Shown piece by piece: positions 16,739-26,338 of a stretch of 64,000 bases of DNA. The notes beneath the pieces were generated by a model that did not search any database, was not told the DNA's origin, and was given only the letters and a program-made list of their open reading frames with translations. This DNA comes from RGIG8124 sp045130665. GTDB taxonomy: Bacteria > Bacillota > Clostridia > Christensenellales > CAG-917. The position numbers and the translations under genes are program-made. The DNA is taken from the NCBI GenBank assembly GCA_045130665.1, contig JBGUQC010000001.1, forward strand, positions 62,001-126,000. The letters are read 5' to 3'. The stretch's first letter is position 1. Every line of letters starts with the position of its first letter.

Positions 16739-18085
16739 ATGGTTAAGTTCATTCGTTCGGCAATAGAGCCGGACAAATACTTAATATTTGATGTAGAAAG
16801 TGGCAGTTTACACATAGTAGATTCTGTCGCTTTTTATATTGCAAAAAAAAGATATAATGCTCTTGAAAAAGATGAAGAGCAATTTTTAAATAATATCCCA
16901 CAAGAAACCATAGACGAAGTTAACGCAGAGTTAGACGAACTAGAGAAGGATGGAGTATTGAATACTCCAGAGGTTAAATATAACATTCCTTATACTGGTG
17001 AGATTAAAGCTTTGTGTTTGCATATTTGTCATGACTGCAATTTAAGATGTCCATATTGCTTCGCGCACTCAGGCACATATAATACACCTAAAGATTATAT
17101 GACATTTGAGGTTGGTAAAAATGCAATTGATTTCTTAATTGCACACTCTGGTATTAGACGCAATTTAGAGGTGGACTTTTTTGGTGGAGAACCACTCATG
17201 AATTTTGATGTTGTTAAGCAAATTGTTGAGTATGCTCATAAGGCTTGTGATGCGAAGGGAAAGGTTATTTCATTCACACTTACAACTAATGGATTATTAC
17301 TCAATGAAAGTGCTCGTCAATGGCTCAATGACAACATGGAAAATGTAGTTATTTCTATAGATGGAAGAGAGGAAATTCACGACAAATTAAGAGTCACGCC
17401 AAATGGTTCTGGATCCCAAGCAATAACACTCAAAAATGCTATTGAATTTAGGAAGATTAGAGGGGATAAAAAATACTATATTCGTGGTACATTTACAGCC
17501 AACAATTTGGACTTCTGTGAAGATGTCCTTTATCTAAATGATAAAGGCTTTGACCAAATTTCAGTTGAACCAGTAGTTTTGGACGAGAAAGATCCACTAG
17601 CAATTACAGAGCAAATGTTGCCACAAATTTTTGCCGAATATGACAAGCTTTCTAGAGAGTATGTGAAGAGAAGAAAAGGCGATAAATGGTTCAATTTCTT
17701 CCACTACATGATAGACCTCAAAAATGGTCCTTGTGTCATCAAGAGATTACGTGGTTGTGGGGCAGGTTCTGAATATGTTGCAGTGACCCCAGTTGGAGAC
17801 ATTTATCCATGCCACCAATTCGTCACAGACAAGGAATATTTGATGGGTAGTGTAATGGATGGAACATTCAATACAGATATCCAAAAGAAGTTTTTTGATG
17901 TCAACGTTTACTCCAAAGAAAATTGTTCAGATTGCATAGCAAAATATTACTGCTCCGGTGGATGTGCAGCAAATGCTCTGCATTTTGCTGGAGGTTTAAA
18001 TAAGTGTCATAAACTAGGTTGTGAACTCATGAAAAAGAGATTAACATCATCTCTAGATATTTATGCTGCTGAATTAGAAGATTAA
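16739..18085 (+). CDS. scfB: SCIFF maturase, radical SAM/SPASM ranthipeptide synthase
   Basis: A 448-residue radical SAM enzyme. An N-terminal peptide-recognition (RRE-like) part (about 1-85) precedes the SAM cluster motif CNLRCPYC (Cys100, 104, 107). FFGGEPL follows, and the C-terminal SPASM region holds the Cys set in RGCGAGSEYVAVTPVGDIYPC and NCSDC...YYCSGGC...NKCHKLGC that binds auxiliary Fe-S clusters. It crosslinks the adjacent SCIFF peptide. No clear Shine-Dalgarno precedes the ATG, so translation may be coupled to the peptide gene 14 bp upstream. Placement beside yajC and secDF is the conserved clostridial arrangement. Confidence 0.95.
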   Translation: MVKFIRSAIEPDKYLIFDVESGSLHIVDSVAFYIAKKRYNALEKDEEQFLNNIPQETIDEVNAELDELEKDGVLNTPEVKYNIPYTGEIKALCLHICHDCNLRCPYCFAHSGTYNTPKDYMTFEVGKNAIDFLIAHSGIRRNLEVDFFGGEPLMNFDVVKQIVEYAHKACDAKGKVISFTLTTNGLLLNESARQWLNDNMENVVISIDGREEIHDKLRVTPNGSGSQAITLKNAIEFRKIRGDKKYYIRGTFTANNLDFCEDVLYLNDKGFDQISVEPVVLDEKDPLAITEQMLPQIFAEYDKLSREYVKRRKGDKWFNFFHYMIDLKNGPCVIKRLRGCGAGSEYVAVTPVGDIYPCHQFVTDKEYLMGSVMDGTFNTDIQKKFFDVNVYSKENCSDCIAKYYCSGGCAANALHFAGGLNKCHKLGCELMKKRLTSSLDIYAAELED

Positions 18086-18100
18086 AAAAGGAGAATAATT

Positions 18101-19117
18101 ATGAAAAAAGGTTATTTTGTATTTTTAATTCTATTATTAGTTCTCTGTTTGGGCATTTCATTGATTTCGTGCAATAATAATACTGCAAATAAACCAGTCT
18201 TTTTGGGTTTTTATGTTGAAAAAACGATGATAAAAAATAATTCACTCAATTTGGGTCAATTTAATAGTATTGATACAAATTATTTGGCTAGTACCGATTC
18301 CGAAATAGCAGACTCAATGTATATAAATTATGGCGAAAAAATGGTGATTGCTTTGCAATTCATTAATGAAAAAAGGGATGTTTTTGTTGATCTTGTGTTA
18401 GATGATTCTGATTATGGTGAAGACCAAGTATATAATAATTCAAGTAAAATAAACATAGTTCATTCTGTTGAAACTTATAAAAAGGATGGCAATTGGATTA
18501 CGGATGTCACAATAGTTATGCCAAAAACAAAATCTCACACTGGTACTAGAGAAATACAAATTAAGGAAGTTAACTTCCTGAAGGAAATGACTAATACTAA
18601 TGTTCAAGCTGATTTATCATCACAATCGTACAGTAAAAATATTAAGGCGACTATTACTGATAAGTATGTGCCGACATCAAAAGTGTTTTTTGAATATGAA
18701 GAAGTGGAATATAATGGAAATGTAGGTCTTGAAATCACAAACATAATTAGTGAATATGGTTATCCAAATGTTATTTATATTCCTGAAAAAATAGATAATG
18801 TTAATGTTATTTCATGTGCAGAGAATATTTTACCAAATCAAAAAATCAAAGGTATGATTCTACCTTCTACTTTTATATATCATCATGCTGGAATAATGAA
18901 TGATTCAGTTAGTGATTTATTTATTCTTTTATCTCATGATGTAATTAACATTCATCCAACTAATAATGATGATTCTTTAGTCCATTTTGATACGGCAGGA
19001 GCCGATGTTTATGTTTGGAGTGAATATTATAATAGCCATTATAGTTTAGGCTATGATATTAGTAGTTGGGGATTAAATTTGCATTTGTTAGATAATGAAA
19101 CGCCACCAATTATTTAA
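18101..19117 (+). CDS. Putative lipoprotein of unknown function
   Basis: A 338-residue protein with a lipoprotein signal: MKKGYFVF, a hydrophobic run, then LISC at about 21-24, so Cys24 is the likely lipidated residue. I do not recognise the family. The segment around 230-265 (VIYIPEKIDNVNVIS, ILPSTF) faintly resembles BspA/LRR_5 repeats. It has AAAAGGAG 7 bases before the ATG and starts 15 bp after scfB, so it may be cotranscribed with the SCIFF genes. It is visibly more AT-rich (AAT, ATT and TAT codons) than its neighbours and interrupts the usual scfB-secD adjacency, which suggests later insertion. A good terminator follows. Confidence 0.6.
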   Translation: MKKGYFVFLILLLVLCLGISLISCNNNTANKPVFLGFYVEKTMIKNNSLNLGQFNSIDTNYLASTDSEIADSMYINYGEKMVIALQFINEKRDVFVDLVLDDSDYGEDQVYNNSSKINIVHSVETYKKDGNWITDVTIVMPKTKSHTGTREIQIKEVNFLKEMTNTNVQADLSSQSYSKNIKATITDKYVPTSKVFFEYEEVEYNGNVGLEITNIISEYGYPNVIYIPEKIDNVNVISCAENILPNQKIKGMILPSTFIYHHAGIMNDSVSDLFILLSHDVINIHPTNNDDSLVHFDTAGADVYVWSEYYNSHYSLGYDISSWGLNLHLLDNETPPII

Positions 19118-19138
19118 GAATTTCACATTTTTATATAG

Positions 19139-19167
19139 AATTTAGGGTATAAGCCCTAAATTTTTTT
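19139..19167 (+). terminator. Rho-independent terminator after the lipoprotein gene
   Basis: AATTTAGGG, a 6-base loop and CCCTAAATT form a perfect 9 bp stem followed by TTTTT. It separates the yajC-scf-lipoprotein unit from secDF. Confidence 0.82.
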
Positions 19168-19180
19168 AAAAAAATATAAT

Positions 19181-19209
19181 TTGACTACACAATTATATGT
19201 TAGTATAAT
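19181..19209 (+). promoter_or_regulatory. Promoter of secDF
   Basis: TTGACT (19181-19186), a 17 bp spacer and TATAAT (19204-19209). It comes right after the terminator and 45 bp before the secD GTG start, so secDF has its own promoter here. Confidence 0.75.
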
Positions 19210-19253
19210 TATTGTGTTTATATAATAAAGCGTATACGCGGAGGCACTTAGAC

Positions 19254-20627
19254 GTGAACAAAACAAAAGCAATAGTTGTCCTAGTCATAATGGCAATATT
19301 CTTAACACTCATGATAACATTTGCAGTTGTCGATTTCCCAATTGGCAATACTGTTTATGATTACACGGGCTATGCTAAGACTATTTCATTAGGTATGGAC
19401 CTAAGCGGTGGTATCGAAGCCGTTTATCTAGTAACAGATACAGGTGATAACCTCGAACAAAGAATTTCTGGTACTGTAAGTTCTATGCAATCTTTGTTAA
19501 TAGAGAAGGGTTACACTGAAGCTGTTGTTTCAACAAGTGAAATCAACAATAATCACTACATTACTGTTCAAGTTCCAAATATTGATGATCCAGAAAGATT
19601 ATTAAACTTAATCGGTAGACCAGCATCTTTGGAATTCAGAAGTGCACAAGATGAGACAGCAATCGTTCTTATCTCTGGTAAAGAGCACTTAGACAATGCT
19701 TATGTAACAGTTGACAGTGATGGTGAATATGCAATTGGTCTTCAATTCAATGCTGCTGGAACAAAGAAGTTCGCAGAAGTAACACAAGAATATGAAGGCA
19801 AAACAATTTACATTTATGTAAATGATTCTTTCTATACAAGCGTTAATATTAAATCTGTTATCGCAAACGGACAAGCAATCATTACTAATAGCTCTGGATA
19901 TACATACCAAGAAGCATACGATTTTGCTACTAAATTACAAAGTGGTACATTCGGTGTTGACTTAACAGTTTATTCACAAAGCTTAATTTCTGCATCTTTA
20001 GGACAAGATGTTATTAAGTGGGCATTAGTTGCTGGTGCAATTGGTATTGGTATTATCATGATATTCATGATTGTTGCATATCGTTTACTCGGTGTTGCAG
20101 CAGATATCGCACTTGCATTCTACGTAGTAGTATTAGTATGGTTCTGTGCTGTTTTACCATGGGTACAATTAACACTCGCAGGTATTGCTGGTATCTTGTT
20201 GTCCATAGGTATGGCTGTTGACGCGAACGTAATTATTTTCGAAAGAATACAAGACGAATACAAGAATTCAAGCAAGTCTATACAGACTTCCATCAAGACT
20301 GGTTTCAAGCGTTCTGTTGGCGCAATCGTTGACGGAAACGTAACAACTATTATTGGTGCTGTTGTTCTTTGGATTGTTGGTGCAGCAACTGCAACATCTA
20401 TTGTTGGATTCGCTGTAACATTATTCATCGGTATTCTTTTATCTATGTTCACAGCATTGATTGTAACAAGATTAATGATTAAGTGCTTTATCCCATTAAA
20501 TAATACAAACGAAAGATTATACGGTCTCAAGAGAGGCGAAGTTATCACCGAAGATGATGGTGAAGAGGAAGCTAAAGTTGAGAACGATGTTGAATTTGAA
20601 GAAGATACTTCGGAGGTGGACGCATGA
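19254..20627 (+). CDS. secD: Protein translocase subunit SecD
   Basis: A 457-residue membrane protein that, with SecF, uses the proton gradient to help export proteins late in translocation. It has one N-terminal TM helix, then the motif LGMDLSGGIEAVYLV, an extracytoplasmic part with the P1-head-like repeats (about 60-260), and five C-terminal TM helices containing GIAGILLSIGMAVDANVIIFERIQDE-type sequence (D..AN...ERI is the SecD signature). The GTG at 19254 is chosen because GGAGG lies 9 bases upstream; the longer TTG-started frame would begin inside the promoter. Its stop overlaps secF by 4 bp. The C-terminus is acidic. Confidence 0.93.
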   Translation: MNKTKAIVVLVIMAIFLTLMITFAVVDFPIGNTVYDYTGYAKTISLGMDLSGGIEAVYLVTDTGDNLEQRISGTVSSMQSLLIEKGYTEAVVSTSEINNNHYITVQVPNIDDPERLLNLIGRPASLEFRSAQDETAIVLISGKEHLDNAYVTVDSDGEYAIGLQFNAAGTKKFAEVTQEYEGKTIYIYVNDSFYTSVNIKSVIANGQAIITNSSGYTYQEAYDFATKLQSGTFGVDLTVYSQSLISASLGQDVIKWALVAGAIGIGIIMIFMIVAYRLLGVAADIALAFYVVVLVWFCAVLPWVQLTLAGIAGILLSIGMAVDANVIIFERIQDEYKNSSKSIQTSIKTGFKRSVGAIVDGNVTTIIGAVVLWIVGAATATSIVGFAVTLFIGILLSMFTALIVTRLMIKCFIPLNNTNERLYGLKRGEVITEDDGEEEAKVENDVEFEEDTSEVDA

Positions 20628-21862
20628 AAGGTTTCTCATTAGATTTCACGAAGTCAAAATTCAGATTTGACGAAAAATACAAGCTTTGGTTAATTTTACC
20701 AATTGCTATTATTTTAGTAACAATCGCTGTTATTATTGGTTTAGGCCAAACACTATCTGGTGGATACATTGATTCCGTAGGAATTGGTATTGACTTTGAA
20801 GGTGGTACAAAATTAACAGTTGACTTAAATGATGCAGCAGGTGCTGAGGCAGACTATGATACAATGTCTGAACAAATCAAGAATGTTGTTGAGTCATATA
20901 CATATGAAGGACAAAATATCCACGTAAGTTATGTACAAAAATTAACAGATAGTTCTACAGGACATGTATCAGTTCAATTAAGATATACAAACGTAACAAA
21001 AGATGACGTTGCTATGAATGACATTAACGAAGAAGTTAAGACACAAATCGAAGCCTTATTCCCAAATGCATCCACAACAACATATATTACATATGTTACA
21101 GTATCATCCACAGCTGCTAAGAACTTATTATCTTCAGCAGGCTTAGCTGTTGGTATTTCTGTTGCACTTATCTTAATTTACATTATCATCCGATTCACAT
21201 TCATATCTGGTATTGCTGCCGTTATTGCTCTTATCCATGACGTTATCATCATGTTCTGTTTAACAGTTTGGGTAAGAAATATACCAATCAACACATCATA
21301 TGTTGCAGCTATGGTAACAATCGTTGCTTATTCTATTAACAATACAATTGTTATTTTCGATAGAGTTCGTGAATTGATGAGACCAGTTAAGGGAATGAAA
21401 AACATAGACTACAACGCAATTGGAGACGAAGCTATTAAGTCCACAATGCGCCGTTCTATCTTCACAACCTTCACAACATTGATTATGGTATTCTTCCTCG
21501 CAATCTTAGGCGGAGAAAGTATGCAAGAATTCTGTATCCCAATTATCTTAGGTTTAGTTGCAGGTTTCTATTCATCAGTATTCATTGCAACTCCATTATG
21601 GGCAGTAATGAGCTATTCATGGGAAAAGACCTTAGAAAAGATCAGAATCAAGCGTGGTCAAGAAACAGAGTATGTTGCTGGACAAACTGAAGAAGTTTCA
21701 CCAAAGACACTTGGCAAGAAGAGCAAGAAGTCTTCTATGGAAGAAGCTGCAGATCCAACTGTACCAACATCAGACAAGAAGAAAGCCAACGCAAACAAGA
21801 AGAAGGCAAATACCATTTACAAGTACAGCAAAAAGAATACTCAATTCAAGAAAAAGAAATAA
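20624..21862 (+). CDS. secF: Protein translocase subunit SecF
   Basis: A 412-residue partner of SecD. It has an N-terminal TM, the motif GIGIDFEGGTKLTV (family GIDFxGG), a short outer domain, and five further TM helices with VAYSINNTIVIFDRVRE, the SecF signature. The last ~70 residues form a long, very Lys-rich cytosolic tail (KKSKK, KKKANANKKKAN) not present in standard SecF; it could contact ribosomes or membrane lipids. The ATG overlaps secD's stop (ATGA). A hairpin terminator follows. Confidence 0.93.
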   Translation: MKGFSLDFTKSKFRFDEKYKLWLILPIAIILVTIAVIIGLGQTLSGGYIDSVGIGIDFEGGTKLTVDLNDAAGAEADYDTMSEQIKNVVESYTYEGQNIHVSYVQKLTDSSTGHVSVQLRYTNVTKDDVAMNDINEEVKTQIEALFPNASTTTYITYVTVSSTAAKNLLSSAGLAVGISVALILIYIIIRFTFISGIAAVIALIHDVIIMFCLTVWVRNIPINTSYVAAMVTIVAYSINNTIVIFDRVRELMRPVKGMKNIDYNAIGDEAIKSTMRRSIFTTFTTLIMVFFLAILGGESMQEFCIPIILGLVAGFYSSVFIATPLWAVMSYSWEKTLEKIRIKRGQETEYVAGQTEEVSPKTLGKKSKKSSMEEAADPTVPTSDKKKANANKKKANTIYKYSKKNTQFKKKK

Positions 21863-21871
21863 GTATAATAG

Positions 21872-21910
21872 TGCCCTCGTATTAAATACGGGGGCAGTTT
21901 AATTATTTTT
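21872..21910 (+). terminator. Terminator after secF
   Basis: TGCCCTCGTAT and ATACGGGGGCA form an 11 bp stem (one G-T pair) around a TAA loop, at 21872-21895, followed by a T-rich tract. It lies between secF and recJ. Confidence 0.65.
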
Positions 21911-21917
21911 AGGAAAT

Positions 21918-24176
21918 ATGGCAGTAAACATAGACGAATACAGCTTAAAATTAGGCATATCCAAAGAATTTGCTGAGTTATTACTAGCTCGTGGTTTGGA
22001 TAATGTAGAGGATGCAAGTAAATTCTTGCACCCATCTTTTGATGATATGTCTAATCCTTTTGATATAAAGGGAATGAAAGAGGCTGTTGAAAGAATTAAA
22101 ACTGCTATATCCAAAAAAGAAAGAATTTTAATATTTGGTGACTATGACTGTGATGGAATTTCAGCAATTTCCATACTTATGCTTTATTTAGAAAATAAAA
22201 CAAGTGTAGATTTCTATATTCCAGACAGAAATGAAGATGGATATGGATTGTCTAGTCATGCAATTGAGAACCTTTTCAAAGAAAACAAGCCAAATCTAGT
22301 TATTACTGTAGACTGTGGTATTACATCAGTAAAAGAAATTGAAAGCCTAAAAGAAGTGGGTATTGATGTAATTGTTACAGATCACCATGAACCTCAAGAT
22401 GAAATCCCAGATTGTATCGTTGTGGATCCAAAGATTGAGAAGAAGGGATTCTATGATTTCTGTGGTGCTGGTGTTGCACTTAAATTAGTTGAGGCATTAA
22501 GCAACAGAGAAGAGATAAAGAAATATCTAGATATTTGTGCTATTGCAACCATTGCAGACGTTGTTCCACTTGTTGGTGAAAACAGAATTATTGCTGCATA
22601 TGGTTTAGAGAAGATTAGAACAAATACAAGAATGGGCTTAAAGATTATGCTTGGTGGCAAAGAGATAACAAGTTATGATGTTATGTACAAGATTGCACCA
22701 AGAATTAATTCTGCAGGAAGACTTGGTTCTGCAAAGAAAGTTGTAGACTTATTTATTTCCAAAGACCCAATTCTTTTAACAATGCTTTGTGATGAACTCG
22801 AGGCGGACAATACAAGAAGACAAGCTATTTGTGAACAAGTTGTATCTGAAGCCAGAGAGATGCTCAAAGATGTAGATTTCAACAAGACTAGAATTATTAT
22901 TCTAGAAAACGACAATTGGGAAGCTGGAGTTATTGGAATTGCTGCTGCAAGATTAGTAGACGATTTCAAGAGACCAACCATTCTTTTAACAAAGAAAGAG
23001 GATGGATTAATTGGCGGTTCATCTAGATCTATTCAAAGTGTTAACATCTTTGAATTATTGATGGAACTTAGTGATTGCTTTGTAACCTTTGGTGGCCATG
23101 CACAAGCTGCTGGTATAACAATGGAGGAGAGCAAACTTGCAGACTTTAAGAAGAGAGCAAATGATATTTTACTTAAAGAGCATGATGTTAGTGAGTTCGT
23201 TACAAAGTTTAAATATGATGCAGAGCTTAATATTGAAAAACCTTTATTAGGTTTTGCAACAGAACTTGAATTATTAGAGCCAACAGGATTCGGCAATCCA
23301 AAACCAGTATTTAGAGTAATAGAGAGTGGAATGTACTTTGAAAGAATGTCCACAACATCTCACATTAAGTATGTTAATGACAACATAGAGATTGTTGGAT
23401 TTAACTGCTTAGACAAGATTGGTTCATTTACTGGTGAGGTTGAGCTTGAATTAACACTAGAAAAGAAGATATTCCAAAACAGAGAATATGCACAAGGCAC
23501 TCTAAAGAGTGTTAAGGTTAACAAGATAGATATCTCAGATAATGATGCATATGAATATAATATTCATCAGTTATCTTATGAAAAGAGAGCACCATCCATT
23601 CCAGTTATATCTAATGGTGCAGTTAATGAATTCCTTGAAAAGCCTTATGGCACATTATTCTTGTGCTTTAACGAGAGCGAATATAGAAATCTTTTAAAGG
23701 AAATACCTCAAACAGCAACGTATAACGTTTCTGTGGGTACTCCAGTGTCTCCAAACCCAGAGAATAGTGTTTTAATTTGCCCAAGTAAGGAAGTGGAGTT
23801 TGCATATTTTGAAAGAATCATAGTTGCAGGCAAACCATTATGCGATGCATATCTTGCACATTTACAAACACAATGCAAGGATGTATATGCACTAGATAGT
23901 ATTGGAGCAGAAAAGGTTTATATCCCAGATGAGGTTATAAACAAAGTTTTCTATACACTCCATTCTATCTTTAGAGAATTCTACAAACCAAAATCCGAAA
24001 AACAAATGTATGCTCAAGTACAAAAGAGCGTAAATATAAATAAACTTGATTTTGATATAATTATCCAAATTTTCTACGAACTTGGAATCCTTGAAATTAA
24101 GGAAAAGAGATTGGGATTTAATTATATTAAAACAGACAGAAATAGATCTAATACATACAGGAATACAAGAGACTAA
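21918..24176 (+). CDS. recJ: Single-strand DNA 5'-3' exonuclease RecJ
   Basis: A 752-residue DHH-family nuclease used in recombination and mismatch repair. It has the metal motif DYDCDG (75-80), the DHH triad in TDHHEPQ (155-157), a further Asp in VVDPK, and the DHHA1 motif GGHAQAAG. The OB-like domain follows, and the C-terminal ~180 residues are a less conserved extension as in other Bacillota RecJ proteins. AGGA precedes the ATG. The last base of its stop is the first base of the relA start. Confidence 0.92.
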   Translation: MAVNIDEYSLKLGISKEFAELLLARGLDNVEDASKFLHPSFDDMSNPFDIKGMKEAVERIKTAISKKERILIFGDYDCDGISAISILMLYLENKTSVDFYIPDRNEDGYGLSSHAIENLFKENKPNLVITVDCGITSVKEIESLKEVGIDVIVTDHHEPQDEIPDCIVVDPKIEKKGFYDFCGAGVALKLVEALSNREEIKKYLDICAIATIADVVPLVGENRIIAAYGLEKIRTNTRMGLKIMLGGKEITSYDVMYKIAPRINSAGRLGSAKKVVDLFISKDPILLTMLCDELEADNTRRQAICEQVVSEAREMLKDVDFNKTRIIILENDNWEAGVIGIAAARLVDDFKRPTILLTKKEDGLIGGSSRSIQSVNIFELLMELSDCFVTFGGHAQAAGITMEESKLADFKKRANDILLKEHDVSEFVTKFKYDAELNIEKPLLGFATELELLEPTGFGNPKPVFRVIESGMYFERMSTTSHIKYVNDNIEIVGFNCLDKIGSFTGEVELELTLEKKIFQNREYAQGTLKSVKVNKIDISDNDAYEYNIHQLSYEKRAPSIPVISNGAVNEFLEKPYGTLFLCFNESEYRNLLKEIPQTATYNVSVGTPVSPNPENSVLICPSKEVEFAYFERIIVAGKPLCDAYLAHLQTQCKDVYALDSIGAEKVYIPDEVINKVFYTLHSIFREFYKPKSEKQMYAQVQKSVNINKLDFDIIIQIFYELGILEIKEKRLGFNYIKTDRNRSNTYRNTRD

Positions 24177-26338
24177 TGAGAGAGTATAACTACGATGCAC
24201 TACTTGCAAAATTAAAGAAAGCATTTCCAGACAGATTCGAAGAACTGGAGAGAGCTTTTATTTTTGCAAAAAATGCTCACCAAGGCCAAAAGAGAGCATC
24301 TGGTTCAGACTACATTACGCACCCATGTAAGGTTGTTGAAATCCTAGTGGATTTCGGTTTTGATGCAACAACATGTGTAGCTGCATTCCTTCATGATGTA
24401 TTAGAGGACACTTCTGTTACTGAGGAAGAAGTTAGATATGAATTCGGGCCTGAAATTTTAGAACTTGTTCAAGGCGTTACGAAATTAGATAAACTTCAAT
24501 TTGAATCCAAGGAAGATGCCCAAGCAGAGAACTTCAGAAAGTTGTTCATGGCTATGGCAAAAGACTTGAGAGTTATCATCATTAAATTTGCAGATAGACT
24601 TCACAATATGAGATCTTTGCAATATATGCCAAAGGATAAGCAAATTGCCATATCCAAAGAGACAATGGACATATATGCACCACTTGCTGGAAGACTTGGT
24701 ATTTCATTCTTCAAGTGTGAACTTGAGGACCTTGCAATGAAGTATTTATACCCAAAAGAATTTGAGGAACTCAGCGAAGCTGTTAAGAAGAGAGTTAGTG
24801 AAAGAAAAGACTTCTTAATTTCTATTTGCAAGCAAATTAAAGAAAGATTGAAGGAATTAGGTATTCATGGTGAGGTAGATGGCAGATTAAAGCACTTGTG
24901 GTCCGTTTACAAGAAACTTAAGGCATTGGATGTTGGAATTGATCAAATCTATGATTTGCAAGCCGTACGTATCATTGTAGACGATGTAAAAGATTGTTAT
25001 ACAATGCTTGGTGAAGTACATACCATGTGGAAACCTATTCCAGGAAGAGTTAAAGATTATATCTCTATTCCAAAGGCAAACAATTACCAATCTCTACATA
25101 CAACAGTTATTACACCATTCGGTGAGATTTTCGAAATTCAAATCAGAACATACGAAATGCACAAGATTGATGAATATGGTGTAGCTGCACACTGGAAGTA
25201 TAAAGAGGGTAATGGAAAGGTTGAAACAACTCTTGAACAAAGAATTGGATGGCTTAGAGAATTAATGGATTCTCAATCTGATGTTAAGACAGCAGAAGAC
25301 TTCATGGATTCTATTAAAGTTAACGTATTCGAAGATGAAATCTTCGTTTATACTCCAAAGGGTTCATTATTAGACTTACCAGTTGGTTCAACACCTATAG
25401 ATGTTGCATACAAGATTCACTCTGAAATTGGAGACCATTGTGTAGGTTCAAAGGTTAACAAGAAGATGGTTCCATTATCCACAAAACTAGAAACTGGTGA
25501 TGTTGTTGAGATTTTAACATCTCCACAATCCAAAGGCCCAAGTCTAGATTGGTTAAAGTTTGTACAAACTGCACAAGCAAGATCTAAGATTCGTCAATTC
25601 TTCAAGAGAGAGAATAAGGATGAGAATATCAAGCGTGGTAAAGAAATGCTTGAACTAGAAGCCAAGAGAAAGGGCTTTAAGCTTGCAGAATTACTTCAAG
25701 ATGATGAACTTGAAAATGTATTTAGAAGACTCGGTGTTAATAACTTAGATGATATGTTTGCTTTAGTTGGTTTTGGCGGTGCAACAACAGGCCAAATCTT
25801 ATTCAAGTTAATGGAATCATTTAAGCAAAAACATGTACAAAAGACCATTGAAGAAATAGATAAGATACAAGAACCTTCAAAGATACCTCCAAAGAGAAGA
25901 TCCAAAAACGGAGTATTGGTATCTGGTAATGCAGATTTCTTTGTACGTATGGCAAGATGTTGTTCACCAATTCCAGGAGATGACATTATAGGTTTTGTTT
26001 CCCGTGCAAGAGGCGTATCTATCCATAGAGCAGATTGTCCAAACGTTGCCAATATGGAGAAGGATAGATTGGTAGATGTTGAATGGGATATTGCAGTAAG
26101 CGATACATATGATGCTTTACTAAAAGTAAAGACAGACAACAGATCTGGTATTTTAGCAACAGTTACAACAGCTATTGCAAACATGGGATTTAGTATTGCT
26201 GGCGCATCTGTTACAACAAATGTAAAAGAACATACTGCAGATATGTTAATAACTGTTTCAATTCACAGCTTAGATGACATTGATTCAGTAATGAACAAGA
26301 TTAATGGTATAAAGGGAGTTATTTCTGTTTCAAGATGA
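24176..26338 (+). CDS. relA: Bifunctional (p)ppGpp synthetase/hydrolase (Rel)
   Basis: A 720-residue long RelA/SpoT homologue. The HD hydrolase domain keeps HP...FLHDVLEDT (about 45-80), so hydrolysis should be active. The synthetase domain has RVKDYISIPKANNYQSLHT and EIQIRT; RVKD is the basic motif typical of bifunctional Rel. A TGS domain (EIFVYTPKG...HSEIGDHCVG), the conserved cysteine region MARCCSPIPGDDIIGF and a C-terminal ACT domain follow. It sets (p)ppGpp levels in the stringent response on the ribosome. It overlaps recJ by 1 bp and the next hydrolase gene by 4 bp. Confidence 0.94.
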   Translation: MREYNYDALLAKLKKAFPDRFEELERAFIFAKNAHQGQKRASGSDYITHPCKVVEILVDFGFDATTCVAAFLHDVLEDTSVTEEEVRYEFGPEILELVQGVTKLDKLQFESKEDAQAENFRKLFMAMAKDLRVIIIKFADRLHNMRSLQYMPKDKQIAISKETMDIYAPLAGRLGISFFKCELEDLAMKYLYPKEFEELSEAVKKRVSERKDFLISICKQIKERLKELGIHGEVDGRLKHLWSVYKKLKALDVGIDQIYDLQAVRIIVDDVKDCYTMLGEVHTMWKPIPGRVKDYISIPKANNYQSLHTTVITPFGEIFEIQIRTYEMHKIDEYGVAAHWKYKEGNGKVETTLEQRIGWLRELMDSQSDVKTAEDFMDSIKVNVFEDEIFVYTPKGSLLDLPVGSTPIDVAYKIHSEIGDHCVGSKVNKKMVPLSTKLETGDVVEILTSPQSKGPSLDWLKFVQTAQARSKIRQFFKRENKDENIKRGKEMLELEAKRKGFKLAELLQDDELENVFRRLGVNNLDDMFALVGFGGATTGQILFKLMESFKQKHVQKTIEEIDKIQEPSKIPPKRRSKNGVLVSGNADFFVRMARCCSPIPGDDIIGFVSRARGVSIHRADCPNVANMEKDRLVDVEWDIAVSDTYDALLKVKTDNRSGILATVTTAIANMGFSIAGASVTTNVKEHTADMLITVSIHSLDDIDSVMNKINGIKGVISVSR

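Noticed and set aside
19212..19253. Longer secD starting at TTG 19212
   Set aside because: That start lies at the -10/transcription start of a TTGACT/TATAAT promoter; GTG 19254 has GGAGG and begins at the expected TM segment.
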